Part shown: one piece after another, positions 43,545 through 52,402 of the stretch
Position numbering within the stretch: the stretch's first letter is position 1
Layout of the letters: every line of letters starts with the position of its first letter
Notes under the pieces: generated by a model
Databases searched by the model: none
What the model saw: the letters and a program-made list of their open reading frames with translations, nothing else
What the model was told of the DNA's origin: nothing
Source of the DNA: Mesobacillus boroniphilus
GTDB lineage: Bacteria; Bacillota; Bacilli; Bacillales; Cytobacillaceae
NCBI RefSeq assembly: GCF_018424685.1
Contig: NZ_QTKX01000006.1
Span: 1 to 57,586 of the forward strand
Direction of reading: 5' to 3'
Length of the DNA stretch: 57,586 bases
Program-made: the position numbers and the translations under genes

Positions 43545-44558
43545 ATGAAGAAAAGGTTATTGCTGCTTCTCGCCGGGCTCATGGTTATTTTTGCTCTGGC
43601 TGCCTGCGGTACAAAATCACAGGAATCTGTGGTTAAAGAGTTGGATGGAACGCTCGAAGATCTGAAGAGTTACAAGGCTAAGGCAAAGATGACATTGCAA
43701 ATGGGTACAGAGCCGCAAGTGTACGATGTGGAGATTTGGCATAAAGATCCATCATTTTACCGTGTGAACCTAAAGAATGCCCAGAAGGACCAAAGCCAGA
43801 TGATCCTCAGGAATGATGAAGGAGTTTTTGTTCTGACGCCTGCCCTTAACAAAAGCTTCAAATTCCAGAGTGACTGGCCAAAAAACAGCAGCCAGGCGTA
43901 CCTTTACGAATCTTTAATCATGGATATTCTCGAGGATAAGCAAGCGAAATTCTCGGCGACCAAGGAGCATTACGTGTTCGAAACAAAAACAAGATACCAG
44001 AACAACAAGATGCTGCCAATCCAGGAAATCAAGCTGAACAAGAAGAACCTGGCGCCGGTCAGTGTGAAGGTGATGGATCCTGACCGCAATGCTCTCGTGA
44101 CGGTTGAATTCTCCGACGTGAAATTCGACGCAAGCTTTGACAAAGATGCGTTTGATATGAAGAAAAACATGACAGGTGCACAGCTTGAGGTGCCGGTAAT
44201 GGCAGATGTGGAAGACCAGGAATTTACCGTGAAATATCCAGTCGCAGAAATCCCTGGCGTGACATTGATTGATGAAAAGGAAATCACGACAGAGAACGGA
44301 AAGCGCGTGGTGCTCACGTATGACGGCGAAAAATCATTCACGCTGATCCAGGAAAAAGCAGACGCAATGCCTGCAATGTCATCTGCGATCAACATGACTG
44401 GAAAGCCTGTCGACCTAGGATTCACAATCGGTGCCATGAACGAAACTTCTGTTTCGTGGACCCACCTCGGAGTCGATTATATGCTGGCTTCAACAGACCT
44501 ATCACCAGAAGAACTGGAAATGGTAGCAAAATCGGTCCTGGCCGATATGGAAAAATAA
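43545..44558 (+). CDS. ydcC: Sporulation lipoprotein YdcC (LolA-like fold)
   Basis: 337-aa lipoprotein: signal MKKRLLLLLAGLMVIFALAAC with lipobox Cys21, then a LolA/LppX-like beta domain (SYKAKAKMTLQMGTEPQVYDVEIWHKDPSFYRVNL) and a C-terminal DUF4367-type domain (VVLTYDGEKSFTLIQEKADAMPA). Its B. subtilis counterpart is a sporulation gene under sigma-E, and a matching promoter is present here. The ATG at 43545 fits the lipoprotein signal; the upstream start at 43521 would place the positive stretch too far in. Confidence 0.88.
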   Translation: MKKRLLLLLAGLMVIFALAACGTKSQESVVKELDGTLEDLKSYKAKAKMTLQMGTEPQVYDVEIWHKDPSFYRVNLKNAQKDQSQMILRNDEGVFVLTPALNKSFKFQSDWPKNSSQAYLYESLIMDILEDKQAKFSATKEHYVFETKTRYQNNKMLPIQEIKLNKKNLAPVSVKVMDPDRNALVTVEFSDVKFDASFDKDAFDMKKNMTGAQLEVPVMADVEDQEFTVKYPVAEIPGVTLIDEKEITTENGKRVVLTYDGEKSFTLIQEKADAMPAMSSAINMTGKPVDLGFTIGAMNETSVSWTHLGVDYMLASTDLSPEELEMVAKSVLADMEK

Positions 44559-44565
44559 GATTCTG

Positions 44566-44600
44566 AAAGCAGGCTCAGCGAAACCTGGGCCTGTTTTTTT
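44566..44600 (+). terminator. ydcC terminator
   Basis: AGCAGGCtCAG-CGAAAC-CTGgGCCTGTTTTTTT hairpin. Confidence 0.9.
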
Positions 44601-44805
44601 ATTGAGTTGAAACAAATTAGACTTTAAGGACAGCAGAAGGTTAATGACGGACACAAAACAGTGAAACCACCAAACTCCTGTCCATCATCAAAGTCATGTC
44701 GGAAAGGAATCGGAGATACCACTAAATTCCTGTGCGTTTTCACACTCAAATTCACCAATTATGGCCCTTGGTTGTCCTCCTCAATTCCACGCAAATATTA
44801 TCCAT

Positions 44806-44834
44806 TTGACATTGAGTTCTTTCGGTTTGATAAT
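44806..44834 (+). promoter_or_regulatory. alr promoter
   Basis: TTGACA, a 17-bp spacer and GATAAT: a near-consensus sigma-A promoter. The start of transcription near 44841 makes the ATG at 44850 almost leaderless, supporting the downstream TTG start of alr. Confidence 0.8.
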
Positions 44835-44879
44835 AAAACAATATAAATAATGTTCGGATTGAAGGAAGTGGAGTTTTCG

Positions 44880-46037
44880 TTGGAGGAGCAAGGATTTTTT
44901 TACCGTGATACATGGGCAGAAGTTGATCTGGATCGAGTAAAAAAGAATGTAAAAGAGATCAAGGGTCATCTGCCTGAGGATGTTGAGTTTATTGCAGTTG
45001 TGAAAGCCAATGCCTATGGACACGGGGATTCGCAAGTTGCCGAGGCGGCCTTGGAAGCGGGAGCATCTATGCTTGCGGTTGCGTTCATGGATGAAGCACT
45101 CGCGTTAAGGAAAAAGGGGATTACGGCTCCTATTCTCGTGCTCGGTGCAAGCAGACCCGAAGATGTGAACATCGCTGCTGAAGAAGGGATTATTCTGACT
45201 GTTTTCCAGAAAGAATGGCTGGCAAAAGCGCAGGATGTATTGAAAAAGGATTCCACCCTTATGCTTCATATAAAAATAGATACCGGAATGGGCCGAATCG
45301 GGATTCGGTCAGTAGAGGAATTGAAGGCAGTAGAAAGATTAATTGAAGAAGATGCGAGATTGCAGCTTCACGGAATCTACACCCACTACGCGACAGCAGA
45401 TGAACTGGATGATGCGTATTTTAACAAGCAGCTCGCCTTATTCAGGGAAATGCTGAGTTCAATGGAAAAGCAGCCGCCGGTCGTCCACAGCAGCAATAGT
45501 GCCGCAGCCCTCATGCACGCAGATGCACAGTTCAATGCTGTAAGAGTAGGGATCGCAATGTACGGACTTGCTCCATCAATGGAGATTGCACCTGAGTTAC
45601 CGGTTGATTTGCAAGAGGCATTCACGCTTCACTCGAGTCTCGTGCATGTGAAGAAGCTGGAAAAAGGGGAAAAGGTCAGCTACGGCGCAACATATGAAGC
45701 GCCTGAAGAAATTTGGGTAGGGACGCTTCCGATTGGGTATGCTGATGGATGGATACGCAGATTACAGGGCCAGGAAGTGCTGGTCGATGGCAAAAGATCC
45801 CCGATCATAGGACGGATTTGCATGGACCAATGCATGGTAAGGCTTCCGAATGAAGTCTCAGTCGGGACAATTGCTACGTTGATTGGCAGCCAGGGAGAAG
45901 AGACAATCTCCATCAATGAGATTGCAAGCAAGCTAGAAACAATCAACTACGAAGTCCCATGTATCATCTCATCAAGAGTTCCAAGGTTGTACAGGCAGGA
46001 TGGCAAAGTAGTCGATTTAAACAATTCGCTGTTATAG
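44880..46037 (+). CDS. alr: Alanine racemase
   Basis: PLP enzyme making D-alanine for ddl and teichoic acid modification. The TTG start at 44880, 6 nt after GTGGAG, gives [17 protein letters not shown], aligned with the B. subtilis N-terminus; the ATG at 44850 is an alternative. 385 aa. PLP lysine Lys42 in [10 protein letters not shown] and the catalytic Tyr in [11 protein letters not shown] are present, as is the C-terminal [13 protein letters not shown]. Confidence 0.95.
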   Translation: MEEQGFFYRDTWAEVDLDRVKKNVKEIKGHLPEDVEFIAVVKANAYGHGDSQVAEAALEAGASMLAVAFMDEALALRKKGITAPILVLGASRPEDVNIAAEEGIILTVFQKEWLAKAQDVLKKDSTLMLHIKIDTGMGRIGIRSVEELKAVERLIEEDARLQLHGIYTHYATADELDDAYFNKQLALFREMLSSMEKQPPVVHSSNSAAALMHADAQFNAVRVGIAMYGLAPSMEIAPELPVDLQEAFTLHSSLVHVKKLEKGEKVSYGATYEAPEEIWVGTLPIGYADGWIRRLQGQEVLVDGKRSPIIGRICMDQCMVRLPNEVSVGTIATLIGSQGEETISINEIASKLETINYEVPCIISSRVPRLYRQDGKVVDLNNSLL

Positions 46038-46318
46038 GCTGTTGTCGCTTGGAATGTTGCTTTTCGAACATGTACTTGCGTCCGCATTTTTAAAGGGATG
46101 GGGCTCCTTTCGAGGAGACTACTGAACTAGAATTGCATGGGTTACTCGTAAAAGCCAGGTGCCGGTTGTTACTTTCGTTGTGAAAGTAACAAAAATTTAC
46201 GAAAAGGGCCTTGTTATAAAACACATCCAATAATTAACAAACCTGTTCAATCCCGCTAAAACCATGCATAAAATATTAATTTTTTGGCGGATAATACAGA
46301 AGAATTGCTGATTTACCT
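46038..46318. other. Gene-free gap between alr and ndoAI
   Basis: No ORF with a ribosome site. One perfect hairpin GTTACTTTC-GTTGT-GAAAGTAAC at about 46168-46190 lacks a T-run on the plus strand and is not assigned. It may mark the alr mRNA 3' end. Confidence 0.4.
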
Positions 46319-46346
46319 TTGCATCTGGCATAAATAGTGATAATAT
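46319..46346 (+). promoter_or_regulatory. Putative ndoAI-ndoA promoter
   Basis: TTGCAT, a 16-bp spacer and TAATAT about 60 nt before the antitoxin start. Confidence 0.5.
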
Positions 46347-46412
46347 TAGTAATGGTAGAGAGATAACGAACTTAATAATGGTATGTAGTGATGATGGTGG
46401 AGGTGTATGTTT

Positions 46413-46694
46413 GTGTCTGAATCCAGCGCAACAACTGAGATTTTGGTAAAGTTACCGCAGCATCTTTTAAGTGAACTAGATGGATTTGTTAAGCAAGAGA
46501 ACGTAAACCGCAGCGAATTTATTTATCAGGCAACAAAAATGTTTTTGCGTGAGAAGAAAAAGAGACAAATTCGTGAATCCATGAGACGTGGCTATATGGA
46601 AATGGCCAAAATTAATCTGACCATTGCATCTGAAGCATTTCAAGCAGAATACGAGGCAGAACACACAGTTGAACGTCTAGTCAGCGGAGGATAA
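46413..46694 (+). CDS. ndoAI: Antitoxin NdoAI/EndoAI (MazE-like, ribbon-helix-helix)
   Basis: 93-aa antitoxin neutralising NdoA. The GTG at 46413 is chosen since GGAGG is 9 nt ahead and the product then begins [15 protein letters not shown], matching B. subtilis EndoAI (93 aa); the ATG at 46407 lies too close. The N-terminal ribbon-helix-helix (residues 7-50) should bind the operon's own promoter; the C-terminal [36 protein letters not shown] wraps the toxin. The toxin gene starts 5 nt after its stop. Confidence 0.95.
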   Translation: MSESSATTEILVKLPQHLLSELDGFVKQENVNRSEFIYQATKMFLREKKKRQIRESMRRGYMEMAKINLTIASEAFQAEYEAEHTVERLVSGG

Positions 46695-46698
46695 TCCT

Positions 46699-47049
46699 TT
46701 GATTGTCAAACGTGGTGACGTCTATTTTGCGGACCTATCCCCAGTTGTTGGTTCGGAGCAAGGCGGAGTTCGCCCTGTCCTGGTCATCCAAAACGACATC
46801 GGGAATCGGTTTAGTCCCACAGTCATTATCGCAGCGATCACAGCACAGATCCAAAAAGCCAAGCTTCCCACTCATGTAGAAATTGATGCGAAGCGGTACG
46901 GTTTTGAACGAGACTCGGTTATCTTGTTGGAGCAAATACGCACAATTGACAAACAGCGCCTAACAGATAAAATTACCCATCTCGATGACGAAATGATGGA
47001 AAAAGTGGATGAAGCCCTTCAGGTAAGTTTAGGTCTTATTGAATTCTGA
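46699..47049 (+). CDS. ndoA: Endoribonuclease toxin NdoA/EndoA (MazF family)
   Basis: 116-aa mRNA interferase cutting single-stranded RNA (UACAU in B. subtilis). Almost identical in length and sequence to the Bacillus protein: [31 protein letters not shown] with the catalytic Arg25 region, and [17 protein letters not shown] with Thr48 or Arg-type residues of the active site in the middle. The TTG start follows GCGGAGG. In Bacilli the pair sits directly upstream of the sigB operon, as here, though 1.1 kb of repeats now separates them. Confidence 0.97.
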   Translation: MIVKRGDVYFADLSPVVGSEQGGVRPVLVIQNDIGNRFSPTVIIAAITAQIQKAKLPTHVEIDAKRYGFERDSVILLEQIRTIDKQRLTDKITHLDDEMMEKVDEALQVSLGLIEF

Positions 47050-47055
47050 TGAACA

Positions 47056-47086
47056 GCACGCTCTTTAAAAGAGCGTTTTTTTGTAA
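47056..47086 (+). terminator. ndoA terminator
   Basis: CACGCTCTTT-AA-AAGAGCG followed by T7. A second hairpin with T-run (GAGGCAAGC-TTAGCG-GCTTGTCTC, 47154-47187) and a GC-rich one without T-run (AAGGCCTG / CAGGCCTT, 47094-47115) follow. Confidence 0.9.
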
Positions 47087-47249
47087 CCGAACACAAGGCC
47101 TGCCAACAGGCCTTATACATAACTATAAAATAAAAAACGGATGTTTTCCTGTGTGAGAGGCAAGCTTAGCGGCTTGTCTCTTTTTTAGTTGGCGGGAAGT
47201 TTGTGCTGATTACAGAAGTTAAAGAGGACAGACAGTCAGAAGAAAGGCG

Positions 47250-47850
47250 TGGGTTTGGCAGGAAAAGCGGAAAAGCTGTCAAGAACAACTCGAAATTAAG
47301 ACAGGTTTGACCGGAAGAGCGGAAAAACTGTCAAGAAAAGCTCAGAATTAAGACAGGATTGGCGGTGAAAGCGGAAAAGCTGTCAAGAAAAGCTCGGAAT
47401 TAAGACATGTTTGGCGGTGAAAGCGGAGAAGCTGTCAAGAAAAGCTCGGAATTAAGACAGGTTTGGCCGGGGAAGCGGAGAAGCTGTCAAGAAAAGCTCG
47501 GAATTAAGACGGGTTTGGCGGTGAAAGCGGAAAAGCTGTCAAGAAAAGCTCGGAATTAAGACAGGATTGGCGGTGAAAGCGGAAAAGCTGTCAAGAAAAG
47601 CTCGGAATTAAGACGGGTTTGGCGGTGAAAGCGGAAAAGCTGTCAAGAAAAGCTAAAGATTAAGACAGGTTTGACAGGAAAAGCGGAGAAGCTGTCAAGA
47701 AAAGCTCAGAATTAAGACAGGTTTGACAGGAAAGGGCAGAAAAGCTGTCAAAAGTAAGCTCAAGTTCGGAAAGGTTTAAAGGGAAAACGAGGAAAGTTGT
47801 CAGAAGCAGGTCCCGGTTCGGACACTTTTGAAGTGGAAACGGAAATTGTC
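47250..47850. repeat. 52-bp tandem repeat array (GACAG/CTGTC family), about 10 units plus degenerate tail
   Basis: CTGTCAAG begins at 47276, 47328, 47380, 47432, 47484, 47536, 47588, 47640 and 47692: eight successive steps of exactly 52 bp, then 47745 (53) and two decayed copies. The unit reads roughly AAGACAGGTTTGGCGGTGAA then AGCGGAAAAGCTGTCAAGAA and AAGCTCGGAATT. CTGTC and the next GACAG are 19 nt apart, as in the array at 1743-1956. Not coding; homogeneous, no spacers. Confidence 0.95.
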
Positions 47851-48010
47851 TGCAACCAGCCTGGTCCTCGAGCTGAACCATTCGACTCCGTCAAGAACCA
47901 TTTCCCACTCAAGTGTTTTTCCCTCCATAAAATTGAATCCAAGAAAAAAGGAATAATAGACATATAAGTAATGCAATATCCGTTGAATCCTGTCGATAAG
48001 TTGATTTTAT

Positions 48011-48039
48011 TTGACGAAAGGAAACTGTTATCATTAAAT
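48011..48039 (+). promoter_or_regulatory. Putative sigma-A promoter of rsbR
   Basis: TTGACG, a 17-bp spacer and TTAAAT, about 115 nt before rsbR. Basal transcription of the stressosome genes by sigma-A is established in B. subtilis. Confidence 0.55.
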
Positions 48040-48092
48040 GGAGATATAAATAATCAGGCTTTTATGAATGTTTTTTTACAGTTTTAAGATTG

Positions 48093-48118
48093 GTTTACAA
48101 ATGGCCGGAAAAGGGTAA
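48093..48118 (+). promoter_or_regulatory. Sigma-B-type promoter upstream of rsbR
   Basis: GTTTAC (48093-48098), a 14-bp spacer and GGGTAA (48113-48118). It has the same spacing and -10 as the internal rsbV promoter. In B. subtilis no sigma-B promoter is described at this position. Motif-based. Confidence 0.5.
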
Positions 48119-48154
48119 TGTAAAATTTTGTTGTGATAGAATGGGGAGGATGGA

Positions 48155-48988
48155 ATGAATAGAACAATTTCAAATTATATCCAGGCTCATAAGCAGGAGA
48201 TCCTGGACCAATGGATAGATAGGACAAAGGAAGAAGCAGATGACCGGGTGATCCGCCTTGTCTCGGATCGGGTTTTTCAATCTACGAGCAAGGAATTCAT
48301 AGATCTGATCATCTCGAATTTTAAGGGATCGAACGAAGAGTATAATGAAAGGCTGACTGATTTTGCTGAAAAGGTCGTCAGGCTTGGCTGGCCGTTGACG
48401 TTCGTAACCAAGGGGCTTCATACCTTCAATCTGATTGTGTTTGAGGGCATGCAAAAGGAGGGAGTCGTTACTCCTGAAAATCAGATGGATATGGTTTATG
48501 AATTTGATCGCTGGTCGACACCGATGAACAATGAAATTGTCAGCGTATATTCATCCACGTGGGAAAGAACGGTTTCCCTTCAGAAAATTGCCTTGCAAGA
48601 GCTTTCGGCTCCACTCATCCCTGTATTTGAGGGAATCACCGTAATGCCATTAGTCGGTACGATTGATACTGAGCGTGCAAAGCAAATTATGGAGAACCTT
48701 CTTAAGGGTGCGGTGAAACACCGTTCCGAGGTCGTCTTGATTGATATTACAGGGGTACCTGTCGTAGATACGATGGTTGCTCACCATATCATCCAGGCAG
48801 CTGATGCCGTTAGGCTCATCGGTGCCAAGTGCATGCTTGTAGGGATTCGTCCTGAAATTGCGCAGACCATCGTGAATCTGGGCATTGACTTGAATCAGTT
48901 CACAACGAAGAATAACTTAAAAAAAGGAATCGAAGCAGCTCTTGAGCTGACAAATAAAAAAATCGTGTCATTGGAGGGAGCAAAGTGA
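48155..48988 (+). CDS. rsbRA: Stressosome protein RsbRA
   Basis: Sensor subunit of the 1.8-MDa stressosome that holds RsbT until environmental stress. 277 aa: N-terminal non-heme globin domain (about 1-140), linker, and C-terminal STAS domain (about 155-270). Phosphorylation sites Thr172 (TIDTERA) and Thr206 ([15 protein letters not shown]) correspond to T171 and T205 of B. subtilis. GGGGAGG 6 nt ahead of the ATG. First gene of the rsbR-S-T-U-V-W-sigB-rsbX operon; overlaps rsbS by 4 bp. Confidence 0.96.
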   Translation: MNRTISNYIQAHKQEILDQWIDRTKEEADDRVIRLVSDRVFQSTSKEFIDLIISNFKGSNEEYNERLTDFAEKVVRLGWPLTFVTKGLHTFNLIVFEGMQKEGVVTPENQMDMVYEFDRWSTPMNNEIVSVYSSTWERTVSLQKIALQELSAPLIPVFEGITVMPLVGTIDTERAKQIMENLLKGAVKHRSEVVLIDITGVPVVDTMVAHHIIQAADAVRLIGAKCMLVGIRPEIAQTIVNLGIDLNQFTTKNNLKKGIEAALELTNKKIVSLEGAK

Positions 48989-49341
48989 GAATACCTATCC
49001 TAAAACTGGATGATTGTCTTTTAGTCTCCATTCAATGGGAGCTTGATGACCAGACTGCTCTTCAATTTCAAGAGGACTTGCTCCACAAGATTCATGAGAC
49101 AAGTGCCAATGGAGTCGTCATTGATTTAACCTCCATCGACTTCATCGACTCATTTATCGCCAAGGTCCTTGGGGATGTTATCAATATGTCCAAGCTCATG
49201 GGTGCGATAGTGGTCATTACCGGAATCCAGCCTGCTGTTGCCATAACGCTAATTGAATTAGGTATCGGCCTTGATGATGTCCTAACTGCATTAGATTTAG
49301 AAAAAGGTTTGGAGAAATTACAACAGGAATTGGGGGAATAG
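48985..49341 (+). CDS. rsbS: Stressosome scaffold RsbS
   Basis: 118-aa STAS protein that binds RsbT; RsbT phosphorylates it at the serine of [13 protein letters not shown] (Ser56, equal to S59 in B. subtilis, whose N-terminus is three residues longer). GTG start overlapping the rsbR stop (GTGA), ribosome site GGAGGG inside rsbR. Protein otherwise nearly collinear with B. subtilis RsbS. Confidence 0.96.
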   Translation: MRIPILKLDDCLLVSIQWELDDQTALQFQEDLLHKIHETSANGVVIDLTSIDFIDSFIAKVLGDVINMSKLMGAIVVITGIQPAVAITLIELGIGLDDVLTALDLEKGLEKLQQELGE

Positions 49342-49345
49342 CTGA

Positions 49346-49747
49346 ATGGACATCCAATCCTGCGTTACGATCATTAACGAATGGGACATCGTCGCAGCGC
49401 GCCAGCTTGGACGGAATGTTGCGAAGGAGCTTGGTTTTGGAACAGTTGACCAGGCGCGAATCACCACCGCCATCAGTGAATTGGCCAGAAATATCTACTT
49501 GTACGCCGGCAAGGGGCAGATTTGCATCGATAAATTATATGACGGCGGTAAAGCGGGATTGCGAATCAACGCAGTGGACAGCGGCCCAGGTATAAAAGAA
49601 ATACGCCAAGTCATGGAAGATGGCTTTTCAACATCAGGAGGACTAGGAGCAGGCCTTCCCGGAGTGAAGCGTCTTATGGATGAATTCGACATAGACTCAA
49701 CTCCCGGACAAGGAACACAAATCAAAGCAACTAAATGGCTCCGTTAG
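49346..49747 (+). CDS. rsbT: Switch kinase RsbT
   Basis: 133-aa serine kinase of the GHKL type that phosphorylates RsbS and RsbR and, once released, activates the RsbU phosphatase. N-box ITTAISELARNIYLYA and G-boxes AVDSGPGI and GLGAGLPGVKRLMD are intact. Same length as in B. subtilis. Starts 4 nt after rsbS with GGGGG upstream. Confidence 0.96.
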   Translation: MDIQSCVTIINEWDIVAARQLGRNVAKELGFGTVDQARITTAISELARNIYLYAGKGQICIDKLYDGGKAGLRINAVDSGPGIKEIRQVMEDGFSTSGGLGAGLPGVKRLMDEFDIDSTPGQGTQIKATKWLR

Positions 49748-49758
49748 GGGGAAAAAGT

Positions 49759-50769
49759 ATGGATTTCCGAGAAATGATGGAATCAAAGTATCGGGATATT
49801 CTTGACAATTATATAAAAGAGCAATCAGAACAAGCATTGTATGCAGGGCAGAAGTTCAGCCGAAAGTCGATTGAACACAAAATCGCACCGGAGGAAATCA
49901 TCAGCGTGCATAAAAGCTTGCTTCTTGAGATGTATCCCGAACTTCCGGAAGATATTATGCATTCCTTTGATATCCTCCTTGAGGTGATGATTGGCTATGG
50001 CATTGCTTATCGAGAGCACCAAAGCTTAAGACATCAGCAGGAGGAATTAAGGTCCGAAATGGAGATTGCCGCCAATGTTCAGCAAACCTTGCTCGGTACG
50101 AAAATCCCGGCTGTGCCTGGAATTGATATCGGGGCGATAAGTGTTCCAGCTAAACATATGAACGGTGATTACTTCCATTTTGTCCAGGATGAAAACAACA
50201 ATATAAGTGTTGCGATTGCGGATGTAATCGGAAAAGGGATACCTGCAGCACTGTGTATGTCGATGATCAAATATGCGATGGACAGCCTGCCGGAAAACCG
50301 GCTTGATCCAAGCAGCATCCTGGAAAACCTGAATAGAGTCGTTGAGCAGAACGTTGACCCAAGCATGTTCATTACGATGTTCTACGGAATGTTCAATCCT
50401 TCCAACAATATCTTCTATTATTCATCCGCAGGGCATGAGCCTGGCTTCTATTACGATTCCAAAAAGAAGGAATTCTCGGAGTTGGTCGCTAGAGGCTTAC
50501 TGCTAGGAGTGGACAAGCGGACGAAGTATACCCAGTATGAAAAAGAAATACTTCCTGGGGATATGGTGATCCTGATGTCTGACGGAGTAACAGAATGCAG
50601 GACAGAAGAAGGTTTCATCGAAAAGGAAACATTAATCGGGTATATAAATAAATATATTCACTTAAATGCTCAGGAAATTGTCAATAATATCTTTAGGGAA
50701 CTTGAAAAACTTCAGCATTTCCAATTGCGAGATGATTTTACCTTAATCATTTTGAAAAGAGATGTTTAA
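49759..50769 (+). CDS. rsbU: Serine phosphatase RsbU
   Basis: 336-aa PP2C-type (SpoIIE domain) phosphatase acting on RsbV-P. N-terminal four-helix RsbT-binding domain (about 1-85), a coiled-coil linker (LRHQQEELRSEMEIAANVQQTLL), then the catalytic domain with the metal-binding Asp in NGDYFHFV and IADVIGKGIPAAL, and MSDGVTE. The ATG at 49759 follows AGGGGG at 8 nt. Confidence 0.96.
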   Translation: MDFREMMESKYRDILDNYIKEQSEQALYAGQKFSRKSIEHKIAPEEIISVHKSLLLEMYPELPEDIMHSFDILLEVMIGYGIAYREHQSLRHQQEELRSEMEIAANVQQTLLGTKIPAVPGIDIGAISVPAKHMNGDYFHFVQDENNNISVAIADVIGKGIPAALCMSMIKYAMDSLPENRLDPSSILENLNRVVEQNVDPSMFITMFYGMFNPSNNIFYYSSAGHEPGFYYDSKKKEFSELVARGLLLGVDKRTKYTQYEKEILPGDMVILMSDGVTECRTEEGFIEKETLIGYINKYIHLNAQEIVNNIFRELEKLQHFQLRDDFTLIILKRDV

Positions 50770-50789
50770 ACGGATTCAGAACCGGGTAA
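50764..50789 (+). promoter_or_regulatory. Sigma-B autoregulatory promoter upstream of rsbV
   Basis: GTTTAA, a 14-bp spacer and GGGTAA, overlapping the rsbU stop codon. This is the classical internal sigma-B promoter that amplifies rsbV-rsbW-sigB-rsbX. Confidence 0.88.
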
Positions 50790-50827
50790 ATCAAAAGAGC
50801 AATTGAATTGTAAAGGGTGGGTCATTT

Positions 50828-51160
50828 ATGAATATTTCGATAGATGTTAAAGAAACAGAATCAAAGCTAGCGGTTAAAGTAAGCGGCGAAATTGATGCAT
50901 ATACAGCTCCACAGCTTCGTGAAAAGCTTTTCCCTTTGTCTGAAAAAGAGGGCGTAACGATGGTTGTCGACCTTTCAGAGGTCAATTATATGGATAGTAC
51001 AGGGCTTGGAGTATTTGTAGGAGTATTTAAAAACGTCCGTGCGCATGACGGTGAATTTAAAATCGTAGGGGTGTCCGAACGTTTGCAGAGACTTTTCGAA
51101 ATCACCGGCTTGGCCGATATTATCGATATAAACAGCCAGATTGAGGGTGGAGTGCAATGA
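50828..51160 (+). CDS. rsbV: Anti-anti-sigma-B factor RsbV
   Basis: 110-aa STAS protein that, when unphosphorylated, pulls RsbW off SigB. The phosphorylated serine is in NYMDSTGLGVFVG (Ser57, S56 in B. subtilis). AAGGGTGG ribosome site. Overlaps rsbW by 4 bp (ATGA). Confidence 0.97.
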   Translation: MNISIDVKETESKLAVKVSGEIDAYTAPQLREKLFPLSEKEGVTMVVDLSEVNYMDSTGLGVFVGVFKNVRAHDGEFKIVGVSERLQRLFEITGLADIIDINSQIEGGVQ

Positions 51161-51630
51161 ACGAGTCATTTGACTATATTGAAATGAAAATCCCGGCTAA
51201 ACCGGAATTCGTGGGTGTCATTCGTTTGACCCTCTCTGGTATTGCAAGCCGCATGGGTTTTTCATACGACGAAATTGAAGATTTAAAAATTGCTACCAGC
51301 GAAGCTTGTACCAACGCTGTACAGCACGCATATAAAAACAATGAGAACGGCGAAGTCATCATCGGTTTCGGATTGTATGAAGACAAGCTTGAAGTTATGG
51401 TTGCAGATAATGGCCAGAGCTTTGATTTCCATTCAGCGCGTCAGGGGCTTGGGCCTTATGACCAGAATAGTTCTGTGGAATTCCTTCGCGAAGGAGGCTT
51501 GGGACTGTATCTGATCGAAACCTTGATGGACGAGGTTCGTATTCATCACAAAGAGGGCGTCACGGTCTTTATGACCAAGTACCGAGAAGGAGAGCAGGTG
51601 GAGAGAGATGCAGAGACGATCTCAACCTAA
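51157..51630 (+). CDS. rsbW: Anti-sigma-B factor and kinase RsbW
   Basis: 157-aa GHKL serine kinase that sequesters SigB and phosphorylates RsbV. ATP-site motifs: ATSEACTNAVQHAY (N-box), VADNGQSFD and GGLGLYLIETLMDEV. Overlaps rsbV by 4 bp and sigB by 23 bp, typical tight coupling of partners. Confidence 0.97.
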   Translation: MNESFDYIEMKIPAKPEFVGVIRLTLSGIASRMGFSYDEIEDLKIATSEACTNAVQHAYKNNENGEVIIGFGLYEDKLEVMVADNGQSFDFHSARQGLGPYDQNSSVEFLREGGLGLYLIETLMDEVRIHHKEGVTVFMTKYREGEQVERDAETIST

Positions 51631-52402
51631 GCAGAGGCCAAAAGAAGAGATTAATGAATTAATCAAAGCCTACCAGCAGCATGAGGATGCAGACGCCCAA
51701 AATGAGCTGGTTCTTCATTATCAAAACCTTGTCGAAACAATTGCCAGAAAGTATTCCAAAGGGAGATCATTCCACGAGGATATCTTCCAGGTTGGGATGA
51801 TTGGTCTTTTAGGCGCAATCCGACGCTATGATGAAACATTTGGGAAAAGCTTTGAGGCATTTGCCGTGCCGACCATCATTGGAGAAATCAAAAGATTCTT
51901 AAGAGATAAAACGTGGAGCGTACACGTGCCGCGCAGGATAAAGGAGCTTGGTCCCAAAATCAAGACGACTGTCGAAGATTTGACCACCCAGCTGCACCGG
52001 TCTCCTCGAGTAGATGAAATCGCGGAAGCACTCCAGGTTTCTGAAGAAGAAGTATTGGAAGCTATGGAGATGGGGAAAAGCTACCAGGCGTTATCCGTTG
52101 ACCATTCTATTGAAGCCGATTCTGACGGAGGAACAGTCACCCTGTTGGATATAGTCGGAAACATTGATGATGGCTATGAAAAAATCAATCAGAGAATGGT
52201 GCTCGAAAAAGTACTGCATGTATTGAACGAACGCGAAAAGTTAATTATCCAATATACCTATCTTGATAACCTCAGCCAAAAAGAGGCTGGTGACAAGCTT
52301 GGCATTTCACAGATGCATGTATCACGACTTCAAAGAAGGGCAATAAAAAAGCTCCAAGAAGCGATCCATGCGGAAAACAACAACTCGGAGTTCATTACAT
52401 GA
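51608..52402 (+). CDS. sigB: General stress sigma factor SigB
   Basis: Master regulator of the general stress response. 264 aa (262 in B. subtilis). Region 2 (KYSKGRSFHEDIFQVGMIGLLGAIRRYD, SFEAFAVPTIIGEIKRFLRDKTWSVHVPRR), region 3 and region 4 (TYLDNLSQKEAGDKLGISQMHVSRLQRRAIKKL) are intact. AGGTGGAG precedes the ATG, which lies within the end of rsbW. Candidate targets in the window are its own operon and the channel-like gene at 17793. Confidence 0.98.
   Translation: MQRRSQPKQRPKEEINELIKAYQQHEDADAQNELVLHYQNLVETIARKYSKGRSFHEDIFQVGMIGLLGAIRRYDETFGKSFEAFAVPTIIGEIKRFLRDKTWSVHVPRRIKELGPKIKTTVEDLTTQLHRSPRVDEIAEALQVSEEEVLEAMEMGKSYQALSVDHSIEADSDGGTVTLLDIVGNIDDGYEKINQRMVLEKVLHVLNEREKLIIQYTYLDNLSQKEAGDKLGISQMHVSRLQRRAIKKLQEAIHAENNNSEFIT

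Noticed and set aside
43358..43636. 92-codon ORF between acpS and ydcC
   Set aside because: Overlaps the sigma-E promoter region and the start of ydcC out of frame; composition is not protein-like.
46164..46190. Hairpin after alr as a terminator
   Set aside because: Perfect stem but followed by AAAAATTT rather than a T-run, so it is only noted in the gap description.
47660..47963. Minus-strand ORFs over the end of the 47-kb array
   Set aside because: Repeat-derived, low complexity and without ribosome sites.
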